Below are positions 28,453 through 39,305 of a stretch of 64,000 bases of DNA, piece after piece. The notes below the pieces were generated by a model. The model was not told where the DNA came from. It searched no databases and saw only the letters and a list, made by a program, of their open reading frames with translations. The stretch covers positions 1 through 64,000 of the forward strand of contig NZHD01000020.1 in NCBI GenBank assembly GCA_002691205.1. The letters run 5' to 3'. Origin of the DNA: Deltaproteobacteria bacterium. GTDB taxonomy: Bacteria; Myxococcota_A; UBA9160; UBA4427. Every line of letters starts with the position of its first letter. The first letter of the stretch is position 1. The position numbers and the translations under genes were made by a program.

Positions 28453-31308
28453 CTAGATAAACGAAATCTTTTTACGACGACGCGAGACTGACTTTTCCTC
28501 AGCTCCAGTCGCGTTATCGCCCACAGGCGTACAGCCTTGCGAATCTGAATCAAAGAAGAGGTCATCAAACGACTCGTAGGCTTCATTGCCCGAACCGGTC
28601 ACTTTTGCTGAAGCGGGATCTATGAGAGCTTGAGCCAAGCCAGGAAAATTCGGGTCGATCGTCGCCACGATGTCGAAAGAGGCTCGGGCCGCCTCAGTGT
28701 CTCCAAGTTGACTCCGAACTCGACCTAGGTCAAATCGAAGGGCGGCCTCTTCTGATGAACTCATGTTCGGCAAAGCGATTGATTGCTCAATAAGGCCGAC
28801 TGCTTCCTCGGCACGCCCCAGCTCCAACACGCAAAGCGCCCACATATGAAGGCTTTGACGCTTATGGGAATCTACTTTGGAGCACTGCTCAAACTCTTGA
28901 GCAGCGTCGACAAACAGACCCATCTCTCGATAGGCAATCGCGAGATCAAAACGAGTCTGAGCATCCTCTTCACCCAAGGTATCGCTCACACCTTCCTTAA
29001 AGTGAGTAAACAGCGAACGCATGCCCTCTCCGAGAGTCGTATCTCCGAAGCTTTGAACTTGGCTACCGTCGGGATCCTCTTCTTCAAAGACTCCTGCGAG
29101 TTCTGCCGCTAAATCGTAATCACCCTCTTCTGAAGAAAAATTTGTTTCACTCTGTGATTCCGAGGCAAGCTCAACTGTCTCCGCAAGAGGTGTTGTTATC
29201 GTGGAGTCGTCAGGCTCACTGAGCGAATCTACGAAACCCACTTCCTGCACTGGCTCCTGAGAACCCGTTTTCTCATCCACGCCGGTCACAACAAAGGGCA
29301 TTCCATCAGATGGGGGTTCTTCGTCGGCATCACTTTGAGGATCGAACTCAAAAAGATCCTCCGTCAAATGCTCAAGGGTTTTCTGTGCTTCACGGTGAAA
29401 GAGCGGAGCGGGACCTTCTTCGACGGGCTCTCCCGCCCAAGAATCAGCCCCTTCACTCTCATGACAGTTGTCTGTCGGCTCTGACCCTTCAAAGCTCAGA
29501 TGCAGGTCAGGCGGCGATGTCCAATCTAAATCAAACGCACGATTTTCCGCTTCAGCCATAGACGAGGTCGCCGAGGTCAACGGCAGGAGAGCTTCGCCTT
29601 CGCTCTCACGCCCCGGATCAAGCTGAACTTTTTCAAATTCCGAACTTTCGTTGCTAACACGATCGCCTTGAAACGATTCAGCTAAAAGAACTTCCGGCTC
29701 ATTCTCCTCAATCTCTATCCCAAGAAGATCCAAGGGCTCATCCTCACGAACTTCCCCCGCAACGAGGTCGGGATCCGCTGCCTGCCGCCCCTGATCCACA
29801 TGGGATGCACTCGTCACGACAGCCTCGCTTTCGGCAGGATCACCCTCTGCGTCAAAGGAGACCTCAGCACCCGAAATGTCGAGATCGTCTTCCCCTTCCA
29901 AAGCCTCCAGCTCACGTTGAATTTCAGTCGCCAAAGCCATTGAGTCTTGCGACTGCGCCAGTGAAAGAGCCTGGCCGAAAGCCTCCCGCGACTCGTTCAT
30001 CTCGCCGCCTTCTGCATACGCCCGACCCAGCTGTTGCCACACCTCTGGATGTTGGGGTTCTAAGTCCGTCAACTGATGAAGACAGAGAAAAGCTTCCTCT
30101 CTTTTGCCATAGCGAAGGTAAACTCTCGCTTCGGCTAAACATTGTTCGAAATCAGGCGGATCATCCTCATCCACCACCATCGAAAGGGCTTCGCCTATCT
30201 CTTCCGTGGACTCGTGGAGATCGCCCTCCGGCTGATCTTGAGTCTGATGATCCGTCTGATTTGCATGGTCGACAATAAAGTCCTCTTCAGACAATCGTCG
30301 AGCCGCTTCAGCCGCCACATTTTCAAGATCATCCTCACTTTCCACCTCTGCGTCCGCAAAAGGGAAATCTTCATCATTTGAATAAGAGTCCTGATCCATT
30401 AAACCGGAAGACGAATTCGCCGAAAGCCCCGTATCCATGCCGGACTCTCCAAACACAACTTCGCCTGACAGCCTTTGCATGGCCTGGCGAGCTTTTTCGT
30501 CATCACCGCGCGAGCGATAGTAAGCCGCCATCTCACGCGTAACTTCACTCAAAAGAGCCTCTTCACCTTGATGCTTGTAAATCTCAGCCAGAAGCTCAAA
30601 ATTGGCTGCCTCGCGCGATGCCACTAACGCCTTCTCGGCATAAGTTCGCGCGCGCTCGTAGTCATTGAGGGCAATCAGATCTTGGGTCAAAGACCCTAGA
30701 GTTTGTGAGTCTTCAGGTGCCAGTTCCAATGCGCGTTGCCGAACCACAATGACTTCTTCTCCAGCGCCTTGTCGTTTTAACTCATCAGCGGCTGAATTAA
30801 ATTCAGAAATCGCTTCAACGGCCAAGCCCTCTTGCACTAAAAGCTCAGCGACTTTCAGACGGCTTGTGGTATTCCCTGGATCAAGTGAAACCATTCTTTG
30901 CAAGAGTTCTACGGCTTGCTCACGTAGACCCTCTTTGTAGTATCCATCGGCAGCCGCCTGAAAAGCGACAAGAGCGTCCGAATCCAAACCCATTCGTTGA
31001 TAGAGTTCGGCCAAGGCCACTCTTGATTCATAGCGCTTCGAATCCAAAGCAAGGATTTGTTTGAGCACAGCCACGGCCCGCGCATCAAAACCTTCTTCTC
31101 GGTAGTGCAGAGCCACCTTTGAATAGTGAGAGATCGCCTCTGTCACCTGCCCCCATCTGCGATGAAGGTCTCCGATCTCAAGCAGCAGCTTGGCATCACG
31201 AGGGTCGACGGCTAGCAAACGGCTATACTCCTTGAGTGCCTTTTGCCTCGCCCCCTTCTGAGCCTGTCGCCGGGCGGAATCTAGAACTTTGCGTTTATTG
31301 ATGGCCAC
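28453..31308 (-). CDS. Large TPR-repeat protein
   Basis: 951 aa; repeated TPR-like units (LLLEIGDLHRRWGQVTEAISHYSKVALHYREEG; LRYGKREEAFLCLHQLTDLEPQHPEVWQQLGRAYAEGGEMNESREAF) around an acidic low-complexity middle. Confidence 0.75.
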   Translation of the reverse strand: MAINKRKVLDSARRQAQKGARQKALKEYSRLLAVDPRDAKLLLEIGDLHRRWGQVTEAISHYSKVALHYREEGFDARAVAVLKQILALDSKRYESRVALAELYQRMGLDSDALVAFQAAADGYYKEGLREQAVELLQRMVSLDPGNTTSRLKVAELLVQEGLAVEAISEFNSAADELKRQGAGEEVIVVRQRALELAPEDSQTLGSLTQDLIALNDYERARTYAEKALVASREAANFELLAEIYKHQGEEALLSEVTREMAAYYRSRGDDEKARQAMQRLSGEVVFGESGMDTGLSANSSSGLMDQDSYSNDEDFPFADAEVESEDDLENVAAEAARRLSEEDFIVDHANQTDHQTQDQPEGDLHESTEEIGEALSMVVDEDDPPDFEQCLAEARVYLRYGKREEAFLCLHQLTDLEPQHPEVWQQLGRAYAEGGEMNESREAFGQALSLAQSQDSMALATEIQRELEALEGEDDLDISGAEVSFDAEGDPAESEAVVTSASHVDQGRQAADPDLVAGEVREDEPLDLLGIEIEENEPEVLLAESFQGDRVSNESSEFEKVQLDPGRESEGEALLPLTSATSSMAEAENRAFDLDWTSPPDLHLSFEGSEPTDNCHESEGADSWAGEPVEEGPAPLFHREAQKTLEHLTEDLFEFDPQSDADEEPPSDGMPFVVTGVDEKTGSQEPVQEVGFVDSLSEPDDSTITTPLAETVELASESQSETNFSSEEGDYDLAAELAGVFEEEDPDGSQVQSFGDTTLGEGMRSLFTHFKEGVSDTLGEEDAQTRFDLAIAYREMGLFVDAAQEFEQCSKVDSHKRQSLHMWALCVLELGRAEEAVGLIEQSIALPNMSSSEEAALRFDLGRVRSQLGDTEAARASFDIVATIDPNFPGLAQALIDPASAKVTGSGNEAYESFDDLFFDSDSQGCTPVGDNATGAEEKSVSRRRKKISFI

Positions 31309-31511
31309 TTTTCCCTCACACGACGGGCGCTGCAGAGCCCAAAATGGTCACACCCCGCTCTCTTTCTATCGGCAAGCGGCAGGAGCCCTTGAGGTCCCGC
31401 AGAAAACTTCAGAGCGACAGGCTCTCGTAGGAGCATTTCTCAGAAATAGAAAAGCAGGCAGAGCCCACGTATCCAGTCAGAGCGGACTTTTCCCAACAGA
31501 TGGAACGAGAT

Positions 31512-31961
31512 CTACTCTTTACGCAGATGGTCGAGCATCGCCGAGAGAGCCATGGCATACCCCTTCGCCCCTAGGCCCGAAATCACGCCGAGCGCTATTC
31601 CCGAAACATAGGAATGATGCCGAAAACTCTCGCGGGCGAACACATTGGAGATGTGTACCTCGATCACAGGGAGAGCTACAGCGGCCAGCGCGTCCCGAAG
31701 CGCCACGCTGCTATGCGTGAGTCCACCAGGATTGATCAGAATCCCATCAGCCTGGCCCATGGCCGCTTGGATGCGGTCAATCAGTTCGCCCTCATGGTTG
31801 GATTGAAAGGCCTCGAGGCTGCAACTCATCACCTCGGCTCGCTCGACTAAGTCGGCGTTGATCTCCGCCAAAGTAATCGCCCCGTATACATCGGGCTCTC
31901 GTTGACCGAGTAAATTTAAGTTCGGCCCGTGAATGACCAGGATTCGTGGATTCGAAGACAT
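31512..31961 (-). CDS. aroQ: Type II 3-dehydroquinate dehydratase
   Basis: [58 protein letters not shown]; start at internal Met 31961. Confidence 0.95.
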   Translation of the reverse strand: MSSNPRILVIHGPNLNLLGQREPDVYGAITLAEINADLVERAEVMSCSLEAFQSNHEGELIDRIQAAMGQADGILINPGGLTHSSVALRDALAAVALPVIEVHISNVFARESFRHHSYVSGIALGVISGLGAKGYAMALSAMLDHLRKE

Positions 31962-32002
31962 GTAGATTCCGACCTCTCTATCACATGGAAACACACCCCA
32001 GG

Positions 32003-32380
32003 TCAAATTTCCTGAAGAATGGCCCAATTTTCGCGACGCATGAGATAGCGCGCCTTGCCAAGGTTGCCATCTGGGGCCACGCCCAAAATTAAAAGAACTT
32101 CGTTATCGATTCGACTCGCGATCAAAGTGATCTTCTCAAGTCGAATCATTAACTCCATCGCAGAACCGCCTTCTATCTCTCTCGAGGTCTGCGCAAGAGT
32201 TCGAAAGGCTCTAACGATTTCAACCCCAAGCATCGACATATCTCCGCTTAAATTCGCCTCTTCGCCCCACCCTCCGGCGCCCGCCTGGCTAATTAAGAGG
32301 CCATCTTCACCAACCAAAGCAGCTCCCAGAACCCCGGGGCACTCTGAGACTATTTTCTTAAGCAGAACCTCAAAGCTCAT
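32003..32380 (-). CDS. Roadblock/LC7 domain protein (MglB-like)
   Basis: [25 protein letters not shown] ... [40 protein letters not shown]. Confidence 0.78.
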   Translation of the reverse strand: MSFEVLLKKIVSECPGVLGAALVGEDGLLISQAGAGGWGEEANLSGDMSMLGVEIVRAFRTLAQTSREIEGGSAMELMIRLEKITLIASRIDNEVLLILGVAPDGNLGKARYLMRRENWAILQEI

Positions 32381-33201
32381 GCTCGGCCTCGCTGAACGTT
32401 CTCAAGCCACGCGTCCAAAGTCTCCAGAACTCGATCCGAACTCTCGGGCTCTACCGTCGACTCGGGCGGAGATGACTGCGGGCAATCCTCAAAGGAAGAG
32501 GGCTCCATCACCGAGCTCAATGCATCCGGCAAAGGCGATTCTTTAGGCTTTGGTGTGAGTGCTGGCGCAGGCACTGGCAAAGAGGTGGGCTCCAAGGCCG
32601 CCTCTAAAACAACCCCTGAATCATCTAGATGCTCGCGAATCACATCCGCTCGCGTATGATCCCCCTGACGATCCAAGAGACCGGCCATGGTCTGAGTCGC
32701 AAAAGCGGATGATCGGCCCAAGGCGAAAACCGAATCTGAGCCCGCACGTGAACGTGACCGTTTCACAGTCTCAGCCCCAGCCGCTTCCTGACCCCTCTCA
32801 GCGTCCGACTGGAAAGCCTTACCCTCGGGCACCCATGCTTCGCCCAAACCCGCCAAAGGACTCACTGAAGGCTGCTCAACATTCGAATCACGCGCCGAAT
32901 TCGCGGATCCTTCCACCTGAGGGCCTGGCTGCGACACCAATGGGTCCAGAAAGCGCTCAAGCTGACGTGAGGCGGCCTGAGTCTCTTCAAGTTCAAGCAG
33001 AGTCAAGGCTAACGTCACTCTGGCCACATGGAGTGCTGGGGCGCGGTCAAGTAACGCCTCCGCGATCCGACGAGCCTCCGCGGTACGTCCCTCTCTCCGG
33101 GCCTGGTCCGCCCTGGAAAGTAGCTTTAGATCTTCAGCAGATTGACCGTGCAGTTCGTGCATCTCAGCATCTGTCTGTCCGCGTCGCTTGCCTCTGCCCA
33201 T
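32377..33201 (-). CDS. Hypothetical TPR-like protein co-located with roadblock and pil genes
   Basis: ATGA overlap with downstream roadblock gene; helical repeat at N-terminus, low-complexity Pro/Ser-rich C-terminus. Confidence 0.55.
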   Translation of the reverse strand: MGRGKRRGQTDAEMHELHGQSAEDLKLLSRADQARREGRTAEARRIAEALLDRAPALHVARVTLALTLLELEETQAASRQLERFLDPLVSQPGPQVEGSANSARDSNVEQPSVSPLAGLGEAWVPEGKAFQSDAERGQEAAGAETVKRSRSRAGSDSVFALGRSSAFATQTMAGLLDRQGDHTRADVIREHLDDSGVVLEAALEPTSLPVPAPALTPKPKESPLPDALSSVMEPSSFEDCPQSSPPESTVEPESSDRVLETLDAWLENVQRGRA

Positions 33202-33293
33202 GGAAGGCTTTCCCCCTAGACTTCAGTATAGAAGACCTATCGAGAATCGCGTATCCCCGGCCAAAGAGGTTCTCCAGAGTCCTAGTTCGCCGC

Positions 33294-36200
33294 CTACTGA
33301 GCCGAAGCAAGTGCTGGATTGACGACAATCCGAGGTGTGACGAAGATCAGGAGTTCCTTGCGCTTGTCGGACACCTGTCTTGACATGAATGCCTTGCCTA
33401 TGAACGGGATTTTACTGAGGTAGGGAACCCGTGACTCACGTGTCGATTTCTCGATAGTATAAATTCCACCAATCACGAGCGTCTGACCGTCCTTCACTAA
33501 GGTTTCAGTTTGAGCCTGATTCTTCGCAATCGCCGGAGAACCCGTCGGGGTGGGCACGGATGAATCCGGAGCGTTTCGCGTCACTTCAAGGGCCATAATA
33601 ATGCTCTTGTCGGAGGTAATATGAGGCGTCACCTGAAGACTTAAGACGGCATCGATAAACTCGAGTTTTGCGTCGCCGCTTTCAAAAGTCTGGAAGGGAA
33701 TAGATACTCCTTGCTCGATAATGGCCTCTCGATTATCGAGCGTCACAATCCGAGGGCTCGAAATCACTTTCCCCTCCCCGGCCTGCTCCATCGCCTGGAT
33801 ATGAACATCCACCTGCATCTTATCGTCGAGCAGAAAAGCGCCAAAGTTCACTGTGCCGGTAGCCGCGCTCGTAATAGGATTGCCCACAACCACATTGTTC
33901 TGACCCGCAAACTTAAAGTTTTCACTGCCGAGGTCAGTCCGGACTGAACCCGGATTAAATCCGTCTACATAGGGTTGAGACCCAAAACTCCAGGTGCTTC
34001 CCAACTCACGTGCAAAGTCCAAGTTCGCTTCGACAATTTTAGCTTCGATCATCACCTGAGGTGTCTGAGTATCAATGGCTCGAATCAGTGCAACCGACTC
34101 TTCTATTACGCTCGGAATATCTTTGATGATCACCGTGTTGGTGCGAACATCTGTATTCACTGTGCCTCGTGGTGAAAGCAGCCGACTCACTAAAGTTTTC
34201 ATTTCTTTTACATCCGCATAATTGACGGGCTGAAGCTTAATCTCAAGGTCTTCCAACTTTTCCTTTTGTCGACGTTCCTGGAGTCGGTTCTCCTCTTCGA
34301 CCTTCAACATCTCTTGAGGAGCAATCCGCAAAACATTCCCTACACGAACAAAGCCCAGCCCCTTCGTCAACAATATGACATCCAGCGCCTGATCCCATGG
34401 GACATCTACCAAGCGAATGGTAATCGCCCCCTTGACCTCGTCTCCAGCAATAATGTTAAGGTCGCTGACCTCAGCGATCAAACGTAATACATCCGAGATT
34501 AGAACTTCTTTAAAGTCGAGTGAGATTCGCCGGCCGTTATAACGCTTGCCGTCAATCAGTCCTCCCTCTGTCAAGACGTCCACCGATGCAGGGACTTCGA
34601 GAGCGGCCGGCACAGCCTTAGTCTTCTTTTTTTGCTCAGCCAACGAGGACGAAACACGAGCCTTCTCTGTCCGAGCCTCAGCTTCACCAAGAACCGCCGC
34701 AACGGCATGCGGATCGGCTGTCCCCTGAGCGACACCCCGCTCCAATTCTGAAACCGGCGCGGTATCAGGATCCACATCCTTCCCCGGTAAACTGGCGGAA
34801 TCCGTAGGAAGGCGCCCCTCCATCTCCAATCGATTCGCATAGGTTTCTTCTTCTGAAAGAAAAGCTGGCTCGTCTGGCAAAAAAGCAGGCGGCGCGCTCG
34901 CCGCGAGCCCAGTGTTTTCAAAGTCAACCATCAAGACCGTTGAACGACGAGTCACTTTCGGCGCGAGACCCTTCGCCCTTCGCATGACGACGCGGACCTC
35001 ACTTCCATCAAGCTCAGGCTGCTCAAAAGTTGTCACCAGCGAGACCGGCCCTCCCGACTCTGGCGTAATTCGCTCGCCCGTGTCCCCCGCAAATCGAGCG
35101 TTAGAGATCTGGATCATCACGGTTTCGGCATCGGGCTCATACACGGCGTACTCAACCTCAGCATCTGTCAAAATAGCGACACGATCTCGATCAGCCGTTC
35201 GCTCAAACTGAAGTCCAAAAACTTCAGCCATTGAGGAAACCTTTACTTTATTGGACCGCGCAGCCTCGGCGGACCGAGTCTCAATAAATCCCACTCGCGC
35301 ATCCGATGACTTCTCACCGGCCAGGGAGTCCACTTTGTGAGGCTCCGACTTTTTAGACGGAGACGGAACCTGGGCCTCCAGGGGTGCAGGCGATGCCGGA
35401 ACAGGAGACGCAGACTCGCCTGAAGAAGCGAGCTTCACTTCAGCAGATCCAGCCCCCTCATCCACCTTGACCTCCGCAGCCTCTGACTTCGCCTTGGTGG
35501 TCTTCACTACATCTGGCAAGGCGGGATCACTTACACTCAGAGCGGCTGAGGGAATTTCGGTCCTAGACGGCTCTTCGGCCAACTGGATATCTTCAGACGA
35601 CTCACTCGGCGTAGTCAGATTAGGCGCCACGTCACCGACTGCCAGCTCCACTTCGCCCTGAGCTATCTCTACAGATTCCCCCATCAGTAGCTTAGAGAAT
35701 GCATTCTCTAATTCAGGCCCGTCCCCTAGGCTCACATAAAGACCCTGCGGAGATGAAACCATTCGTGGATGACCAAAGTCGACGGGCTGCTCTCCTCCAT
35801 CAAGAACAATTCTGATTTTATCCGGATGGGTACCTATTCTTACTCGACTCACCTGTTCGCTATCCACCGCGAAACGATCTCGAGTCACTCCATTTTTTAC
35901 CCCCGCAACATCAATCACAAGTCGATCAGGATCCTCAAGCGGAAAGTACGAGGCTTCACTCAAAAGACCATCGGCCCGCAGATGAACCACAACCCCGCCG
36001 GCTAAAGGCCATGCTTTTACACTCTCAAGCGTGGTCGCAGCCAATTGATCCATATTTTCGTTTTCGAGAATGGTTTCCTCTTGAGTCGTCTCAGCCATCA
36101 CCCGAAGCTCTACGACCTCCAAGGAAGAAGTGTCGTCAGAGCTGTCTAAAGTCACTTCCATACGATCTTCACGGATCTCCGACGAGGAAATCTCGGCCGT

Positions 36201-36416
36201 GCCCTCGGCCACAACCTGAACCTCCGCGTTCAGTTCAGCTTCGAGTATGGACTCCGCCAATGCCCAGGGATCCGAGGACTCCAAGGCCTGCTCAGCCTCT
36301 AAAGCGCTGATAGCTTCTCCGGTCGTATCGCTCACAGAGTCAGCCAAGGTACCCGTAGAACTGAGGAAAAAAATCGCCCAGGCCGCGGATGTTGCAAAGA
36401 TCACTGTTCGTTTCAT
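33294..36416 (-). CDS. pilQ: Type IV pilus secretin PilQ with AMIN domain(s)
   Basis: ISLDFKEVLISDVLRLIAEVSDLNIIAGDEVKGAITIRLVDVPWDQALDVIL; VMIEAKIVEANLDFARELGSTW; TLVIGGIYTIEKSTRESRVPYLSKIPFIGKAF. Confidence 0.95.
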   Translation of the reverse strand: MKRTVIFATSAAWAIFFLSSTGTLADSVSDTTGEAISALEAEQALESSDPWALAESILEAELNAEVQVVAEGTAEISSSEIREDRMEVTLDSSDDTSSLEVVELRVMAETTQEETILENENMDQLAATTLESVKAWPLAGGVVVHLRADGLLSEASYFPLEDPDRLVIDVAGVKNGVTRDRFAVDSEQVSRVRIGTHPDKIRIVLDGGEQPVDFGHPRMVSSPQGLYVSLGDGPELENAFSKLLMGESVEIAQGEVELAVGDVAPNLTTPSESSEDIQLAEEPSRTEIPSAALSVSDPALPDVVKTTKAKSEAAEVKVDEGAGSAEVKLASSGESASPVPASPAPLEAQVPSPSKKSEPHKVDSLAGEKSSDARVGFIETRSAEAARSNKVKVSSMAEVFGLQFERTADRDRVAILTDAEVEYAVYEPDAETVMIQISNARFAGDTGERITPESGGPVSLVTTFEQPELDGSEVRVVMRRAKGLAPKVTRRSTVLMVDFENTGLAASAPPAFLPDEPAFLSEEETYANRLEMEGRLPTDSASLPGKDVDPDTAPVSELERGVAQGTADPHAVAAVLGEAEARTEKARVSSSLAEQKKKTKAVPAALEVPASVDVLTEGGLIDGKRYNGRRISLDFKEVLISDVLRLIAEVSDLNIIAGDEVKGAITIRLVDVPWDQALDVILLTKGLGFVRVGNVLRIAPQEMLKVEEENRLQERRQKEKLEDLEIKLQPVNYADVKEMKTLVSRLLSPRGTVNTDVRTNTVIIKDIPSVIEESVALIRAIDTQTPQVMIEAKIVEANLDFARELGSTWSFGSQPYVDGFNPGSVRTDLGSENFKFAGQNNVVVGNPITSAATGTVNFGAFLLDDKMQVDVHIQAMEQAGEGKVISSPRIVTLDNREAIIEQGVSIPFQTFESGDAKLEFIDAVLSLQVTPHITSDKSIIMALEVTRNAPDSSVPTPTGSPAIAKNQAQTETLVKDGQTLVIGGIYTIEKSTRESRVPYLSKIPFIGKAFMSRQVSDKRKELLIFVTPRIVVNPALASAQ

Positions 36417-36448
36417 GCTATCTCCAAGCATCGAAGTCCTCATCGGAA

Positions 36449-37024
36449 TCACCCTTCCTGGTTCCCGCGAATTCGCATCTCTACGTCTTTCGTACTCTGA
36501 TGACCTTCGAAATCAACGTACGTCTCTCTCACGCTCACCATGCTGTCTGAGATGGCCATTACCCGGCCACGATTTTTCCCGACCTGCGAACCCGCATGCA
36601 GAACGAAGGCACGGCCTCCAGGGTCTGCGATGAGCGCTCGGGCATTGTTCGTATCCCAAACCACCGCAACAACAGACAATTGACTTAGCTCATAATCTGC
36701 CAACGGACCCAGCGGGGCCTTAAAGTCTTCAGACTCATCAAACTGGAAGGATCGAAACGGGTCGCGTCGATCTCCTTGACCATAAGACAAACCGGCGAGG
36801 ACATTCATCGAGTCAGAATTTTTGTTCTTAAGTCGCCCCGCCTGTCCACCTACCTGACCCACACCCGCACCTGCTTTCGCCAAAGAAGTCTTCATTTGAT
36901 CACGGCGCGAAGCAAAATCTTCCACCTTAGTCGCGGTACTGGGAGCCGGCTCTGAACAGCTCACAACTAGGCTGGCCATCGCTAGGGTTAATCCAAATCT
37001 CACTAGGGAGGTTGAAAAAAACAT
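36449..37024 (-). CDS. pilP: Type IV pilus lipoprotein PilP
   Basis: Lipobox ASLVVSC; GLSYGQGDRRDPFRSF; PLADYELSQLSVVAVVWDTNNARALIADPGGRAFVLHAGSQVGKNRGRV. Confidence 0.88.
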   Translation of the reverse strand: MFFSTSLVRFGLTLAMASLVVSCSEPAPSTATKVEDFASRRDQMKTSLAKAGAGVGQVGGQAGRLKNKNSDSMNVLAGLSYGQGDRRDPFRSFQFDESEDFKAPLGPLADYELSQLSVVAVVWDTNNARALIADPGGRAFVLHAGSQVGKNRGRVMAISDSMVSVRETYVDFEGHQSTKDVEMRIRGNQEG

Positions 37025-37025
37025 T

Positions 37026-37625
37026 TTATACACTCGCCTTCTCGCCCAAGAACCTGAAAGTCGTCGCGGTGCCTTCAGCACGGAGAATTGTGCCGGCCTG
37101 AGATTCATCTAACACTTCAACCTCAAACTCACCGACGTTGACGATTCGGGGCAGAATGCCCACCCGCTCAAAAAATCGAGCCATGTCGTGATAACTGCCT
37201 TCGACTTTGAGCTGAAAGGGAACCTCTGCATAAAAATCATGAGGCACCTCAGGCTCACGCTCGATTGATTTAATCGTGACGCCGACCTGCTTTCCCGCCG
37301 TACTGATGTCCCGGAGCAAATCATCGAATTGCTTGCTATCCGGCAACTGACGAAGAGCTCGTTTAAAGTCCACTTGAAGAGCATCTACTTCAGCCTCAAA
37401 CTCAGCTAAATTAGCGGCCACGGCTCGAACACTCGCCAATTTTCTCTGTAAAGCCTTCGCGTGCTCTAAACGCTGGGAAACTTCGACCGCTTGAGGCTGG
37501 TACAAAAAGAAGCCGTACCCAATTAGCCCCGCCACCAAAAGTGCCGCGATCCCTCCCAGGCGCACCGACTTCGGAAGCCTAACGAGCTTCTCCATGCGTT
37601 GTTCGTAATCGAATCCCAATTCCAT
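37026..37625 (-). CDS. pilO: Type IV pilus inner membrane protein PilO
   Basis: Single N-terminal TM, ALRQLPDSKQFDDLLRDISTAGKQVGVTIKSIEREPE...YHDMARFFERVGILPRIVNV. Confidence 0.9.
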   Translation of the reverse strand: MELGFDYEQRMEKLVRLPKSVRLGGIAALLVAGLIGYGFFLYQPQAVEVSQRLEHAKALQRKLASVRAVAANLAEFEAEVDALQVDFKRALRQLPDSKQFDDLLRDISTAGKQVGVTIKSIEREPEVPHDFYAEVPFQLKVEGSYHDMARFFERVGILPRIVNVGEFEVEVLDESQAGTILRAEGTATTFRFLGEKASV

Positions 37626-37635
37626 ATCGATACTC

Positions 37636-38226
37636 CTACGCGCCTGCTGCGTCAGTCGAAAGATTCGAATCTTTCGTCAAATCAGGAATCACGAGGTCAG
37701 TGCTAATCTCGAACTCGACTAAGCGCACTCCCTCGAGTGCGGTGTCCCCGTCCGTTTTAATCAAGTCAACGTTTCCAAAATACTCGGAAGCCCCGAGAGA
37801 CTTAAGGAAATCCGCAATCACATCATTATCAAGGCTATTTCCGTGCAAAAGCAACCGACCGCCTTGGGCAGTGATCTGAGTCAGCCAAAGCCTTTCCGGA
37901 GTTCGGCGAGCCAGTTCATCAAAAACGCGAACAGGTCCCTTTCGAGCTAGATCAAGGCGATGAATCACAGCCAACTTTTCCTCTAGGCCCGCCTTCTTTC
38001 TTCGAAATTCAGCCACCTGATCCTGCTGTGGTTTAAACTTCGCGATATCGCTTTCAAGCTGCCCAATGCTGATATTGACTTGATCCAGCTGAGAAGTGAT
38101 TCGAAGGTCCATCATCGCAGCGATCATCAGAGCGAGAAGTGATCCCAGCAAAAAAACAATTAAACTCTCACGGAGATCAGCAACCCGCTTCGCTTCGCGA
38201 TGGGGTAGTAGGTTAATTTCCAACAT
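37636..38226 (-). CDS. pilN: Type IV pilus inner membrane protein PilN
   Basis: MLEINLLPHREAKRVADLRES; ARRTPERLWLTQITAQGGRLLLHGNSLDNDVIADFLKSL. Confidence 0.92.
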   Translation of the reverse strand: MLEINLLPHREAKRVADLRESLIVFLLGSLLALMIAAMMDLRITSQLDQVNISIGQLESDIAKFKPQQDQVAEFRRKKAGLEEKLAVIHRLDLARKGPVRVFDELARRTPERLWLTQITAQGGRLLLHGNSLDNDVIADFLKSLGASEYFGNVDLIKTDGDTALEGVRLVEFEISTDLVIPDLTKDSNLSTDAAGA

Positions 38227-39305
38227 TAGTGCTGGACCCTCCGAGCTGCGAGACCGACACTTACACCCAGAGACGGTGCAATCTGACGAAGGAATTCCGG
38301 GTCAAAACGCGTGTTGGGAACCATTCTGGCCAGTGGATCCAGGACATCCACTTCAAATCCGGTTCGCTCACGGAATGTATTCACGAAGCCAGACATCTGA
38401 GCTCCGCCTCCACACAACATCACTCTTTCAATACGACTCTCCGCTGAGGTTGCGGTAAAAAAATCAAGGGAACGAGAGATTTCGCCCACCAATCCATCGG
38501 TCATCGAGCGGATTGCATGCTCCACCTCTTGAGGGACCAACTCTTGACTATCCTCACCCACCGAAGTGCCGCATTTGATCTTCTCGGCTTCATCAAAACT
38601 AATCGACAATGCTTTTTGAATCTGCTCCGTATATTGACTTCCACCCGTTGTAATGTCTCGAGTAAACGCTGGCACGCCATTCTGAGTCACGTTGATATTC
38701 ACGACCTGCGCACCAATATTTACAAGGGCCGTAACCCCTTCGGGCTCAGCCGCGTAATTCAACTCATGCGCATTCTCGACGGCGAATGAAGCCACATCGA
38801 TAGCCACGGGCGTAAGACCAGCCTCTGAAATCACCTGAACATAGTCGTCAATCAAATCACGCTTGGCCGCCACCAGAAGCACTTCCATATTCTCGTCTGA
38901 CGAACCATCCTCCAAGATCTGAAAATCTAGATTGACCTCGTTCACATCAAAAGGAATATACTGCTCAGCTTCCCACTGAATCTGATCGGCTAATTCTTCA
39001 CGACTCATCGTAGGGAGACTGACCTTCTTCACGATGACTGAAAGACCAGACACTGCCGCCACGACTTCTTTACTCTCGATTCGACCGTTTTCCACCGCTT
39101 CTCGTATGGAATCAACAATGGCTCCGGCATTGAGGAATGCGCCTTGAACAATGGATTCGGCGGGCATCTGGGCCACGCCCAATCCCTTGAGATCAAAGCC
39201 TTTGTCGGGGCCCCTCAAACCCACCTCCACGGCCTTAACTGAACTGGAACCAATATCGAGTCCCATGACAGACTTTTTCCCAAATCGTGGCCACGACAGA
39301 TTCAC
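38226..39305 (-). CDS. pilM: Type IV pilus assembly ATPase-fold protein PilM
   Basis: MGLDIGSSSVKAVEV; VLLVAAKRDLIDDYVQVISEAGLTPVAIDVASFA; VMLCGGGAQMSGF. Confidence 0.94.
   Translation of the reverse strand: MNLSWPRFGKKSVMGLDIGSSSVKAVEVGLRGPDKGFDLKGLGVAQMPAESIVQGAFLNAGAIVDSIREAVENGRIESKEVVAAVSGLSVIVKKVSLPTMSREELADQIQWEAEQYIPFDVNEVNLDFQILEDGSSDENMEVLLVAAKRDLIDDYVQVISEAGLTPVAIDVASFAVENAHELNYAAEPEGVTALVNIGAQVVNINVTQNGVPAFTRDITTGGSQYTEQIQKALSISFDEAEKIKCGTSVGEDSQELVPQEVEHAIRSMTDGLVGEISRSLDFFTATSAESRIERVMLCGGGAQMSGFVNTFRERTGFEVDVLDPLARMVPNTRFDPEFLRQIAPSLGVSVGLAARRVQH

Noticed and set aside
29805-30278. Antisense ORF of 157 aa inside the TPR gene
   Set aside because: Low-complexity Pro/Arg-rich translation, entirely antisense to a clear TPR CDS.
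32559-33383. Antisense ORF of 274 aa opposite 32377-33201
   Set aside because: Pro-rich, no domain. The minus-strand ORF is coupled to roadblock and has TPR-like sequence, so it is the more likely gene.
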